Both the position numbers and the translations under genes were made by a program. A stretch of 64,000 nt of DNA, from NCBI GenBank assembly GCA_964019335.1, contig OZ025695.1, positions 1-64,000 of the forward strand, written 5' to 3'. This document shows positions 63,693 through 64,000 of this stretch, one piece after another (position 1 is the first letter of the stretch; each line of letters opens with the position of its first letter). Below the pieces are notes generated by a model. It did no database searches and was not told where the DNA came from. It worked only from the letters and a program-made list of their open reading frames with translations. The stretch is from Diplonema japonicum. Taxonomy: Eukaryota; Euglenozoa; Diplonemea; Diplonemida; Diplonemidae.

Positions 63693-64000
63693 TGCTGCTA
63701 ACCTGTTGAAAGCTGCTTTTCTGTGTCGAATGCACAATAGGAATAACAATAGATGAGTGTCGTAAAAAGAAAACAAAAAATATATTTTTAAAATAAAAAA
63801 GATGGGGGGGATGGGAGAGGGAGACAATCACGTAAGAGACTGGGGGGGGGTTTCTTTTCTTTTTTCTTTCCCTTTTCTTTCCTAATTGACAAGGGAGGGG
63901 GGGAGGGGGGGAGGGGGGGGGGTGGGGGGAGATTATTCATCGGAGCAAATAAAACCAAAAAGAAAATGGAAAGAAGGAGGAAGCTTCTTTTTTTGTTTGT
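63693..64000. other. Low-complexity right edge
   Basis: A short spacer then a poly-G/GGA-rich tract (63841-63931). The promoter or strand switch that drives the array must lie beyond 64000. Confidence 0.5.

Overview
The window is nuclear DNA of a unicellular eukaryote. Twenty-one protein-coding genes between 19.4 and 63.7 kb all lie on the minus strand and are often only 36-105 bp apart. They are cut by very short introns, mostly 30-40 nt with a GTATG donor. In most of them a (C)AG dinucleotide lies 0-6 nt before the ATG. One-directional arrays with a splice acceptor at each gene start are what spliced-leader trans-splicing lineages show. A euglenozoan, perhaps a diplonemid because cis-introns are common, fits best; a dinoflagellate or perkinsid relative is the alternative. 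No rRNA or SL RNA gene is present to settle this.

Layout: 0-8.06 kb is GC-rich and holds two copies of one non-LTR retroelement, both on the minus strand. Copy A runs off the left edge and encodes, in one open frame, the tail of an AlkB-like dioxygenase, a Pro-rich and a basic region, a C2H2 finger, an OTU protease and a reverse transcriptase. Copy B is 5'-truncated and carries the CCHC knuckle, a restriction-like endonuclease and two further ORFs. A 26-bp minisatellite and A-rich DNA separate the copies. From 8.06 to 19.4 kb the DNA is A+T-rich, full of long poly-A and poly-T tracts, hairpins and a 1.14-kb TIR element, and has no convincing host gene.

The gene array (minus strand, from high to low coordinate in transcription order) encodes: Gfo/Idh/MocA oxidoreductase, a small coiled-coil/SIM protein, a peroxisomal-type 3-hydroxyacyl-CoA dehydrogenase-family enzyme ending in SKL, AP-3 beta, STT3, a coiled-coil protein, an SLC12 cation-chloride cotransporter, a second coiled-coil protein, a GT61 glycosyltransferase, an SLC15/POT transporter, a PPR protein, a LIM-like zinc protein, a cysteine-less metacaspase homologue, RAB3GAP2, TTC1, an AP large (epsilon/gamma-like) subunit, an FAD monooxygenase, a Lys-rich protein, a TPR-SGNH hydrolase, an MKK/STE-like kinase and a CCCH-type zinc protein. 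Four or five of these (AP-3 beta, AP large subunit, RAB3GAP2, STT3, GT61) act in the secretory/endosomal system, but neighbours need not be functionally linked in such arrays.

Mobile DNA also sits among the genes: a 1.0-kb TIR element inside an AP-3 beta intron, MITE-like elements at 43.3 and 61.3 kb, and a 225-bp internal piece of the retroelement at 48.1 kb. Exon models were built by hand; every multi-exon gene joins to a whole number of codons with one stop, which supports the splice sites chosen.
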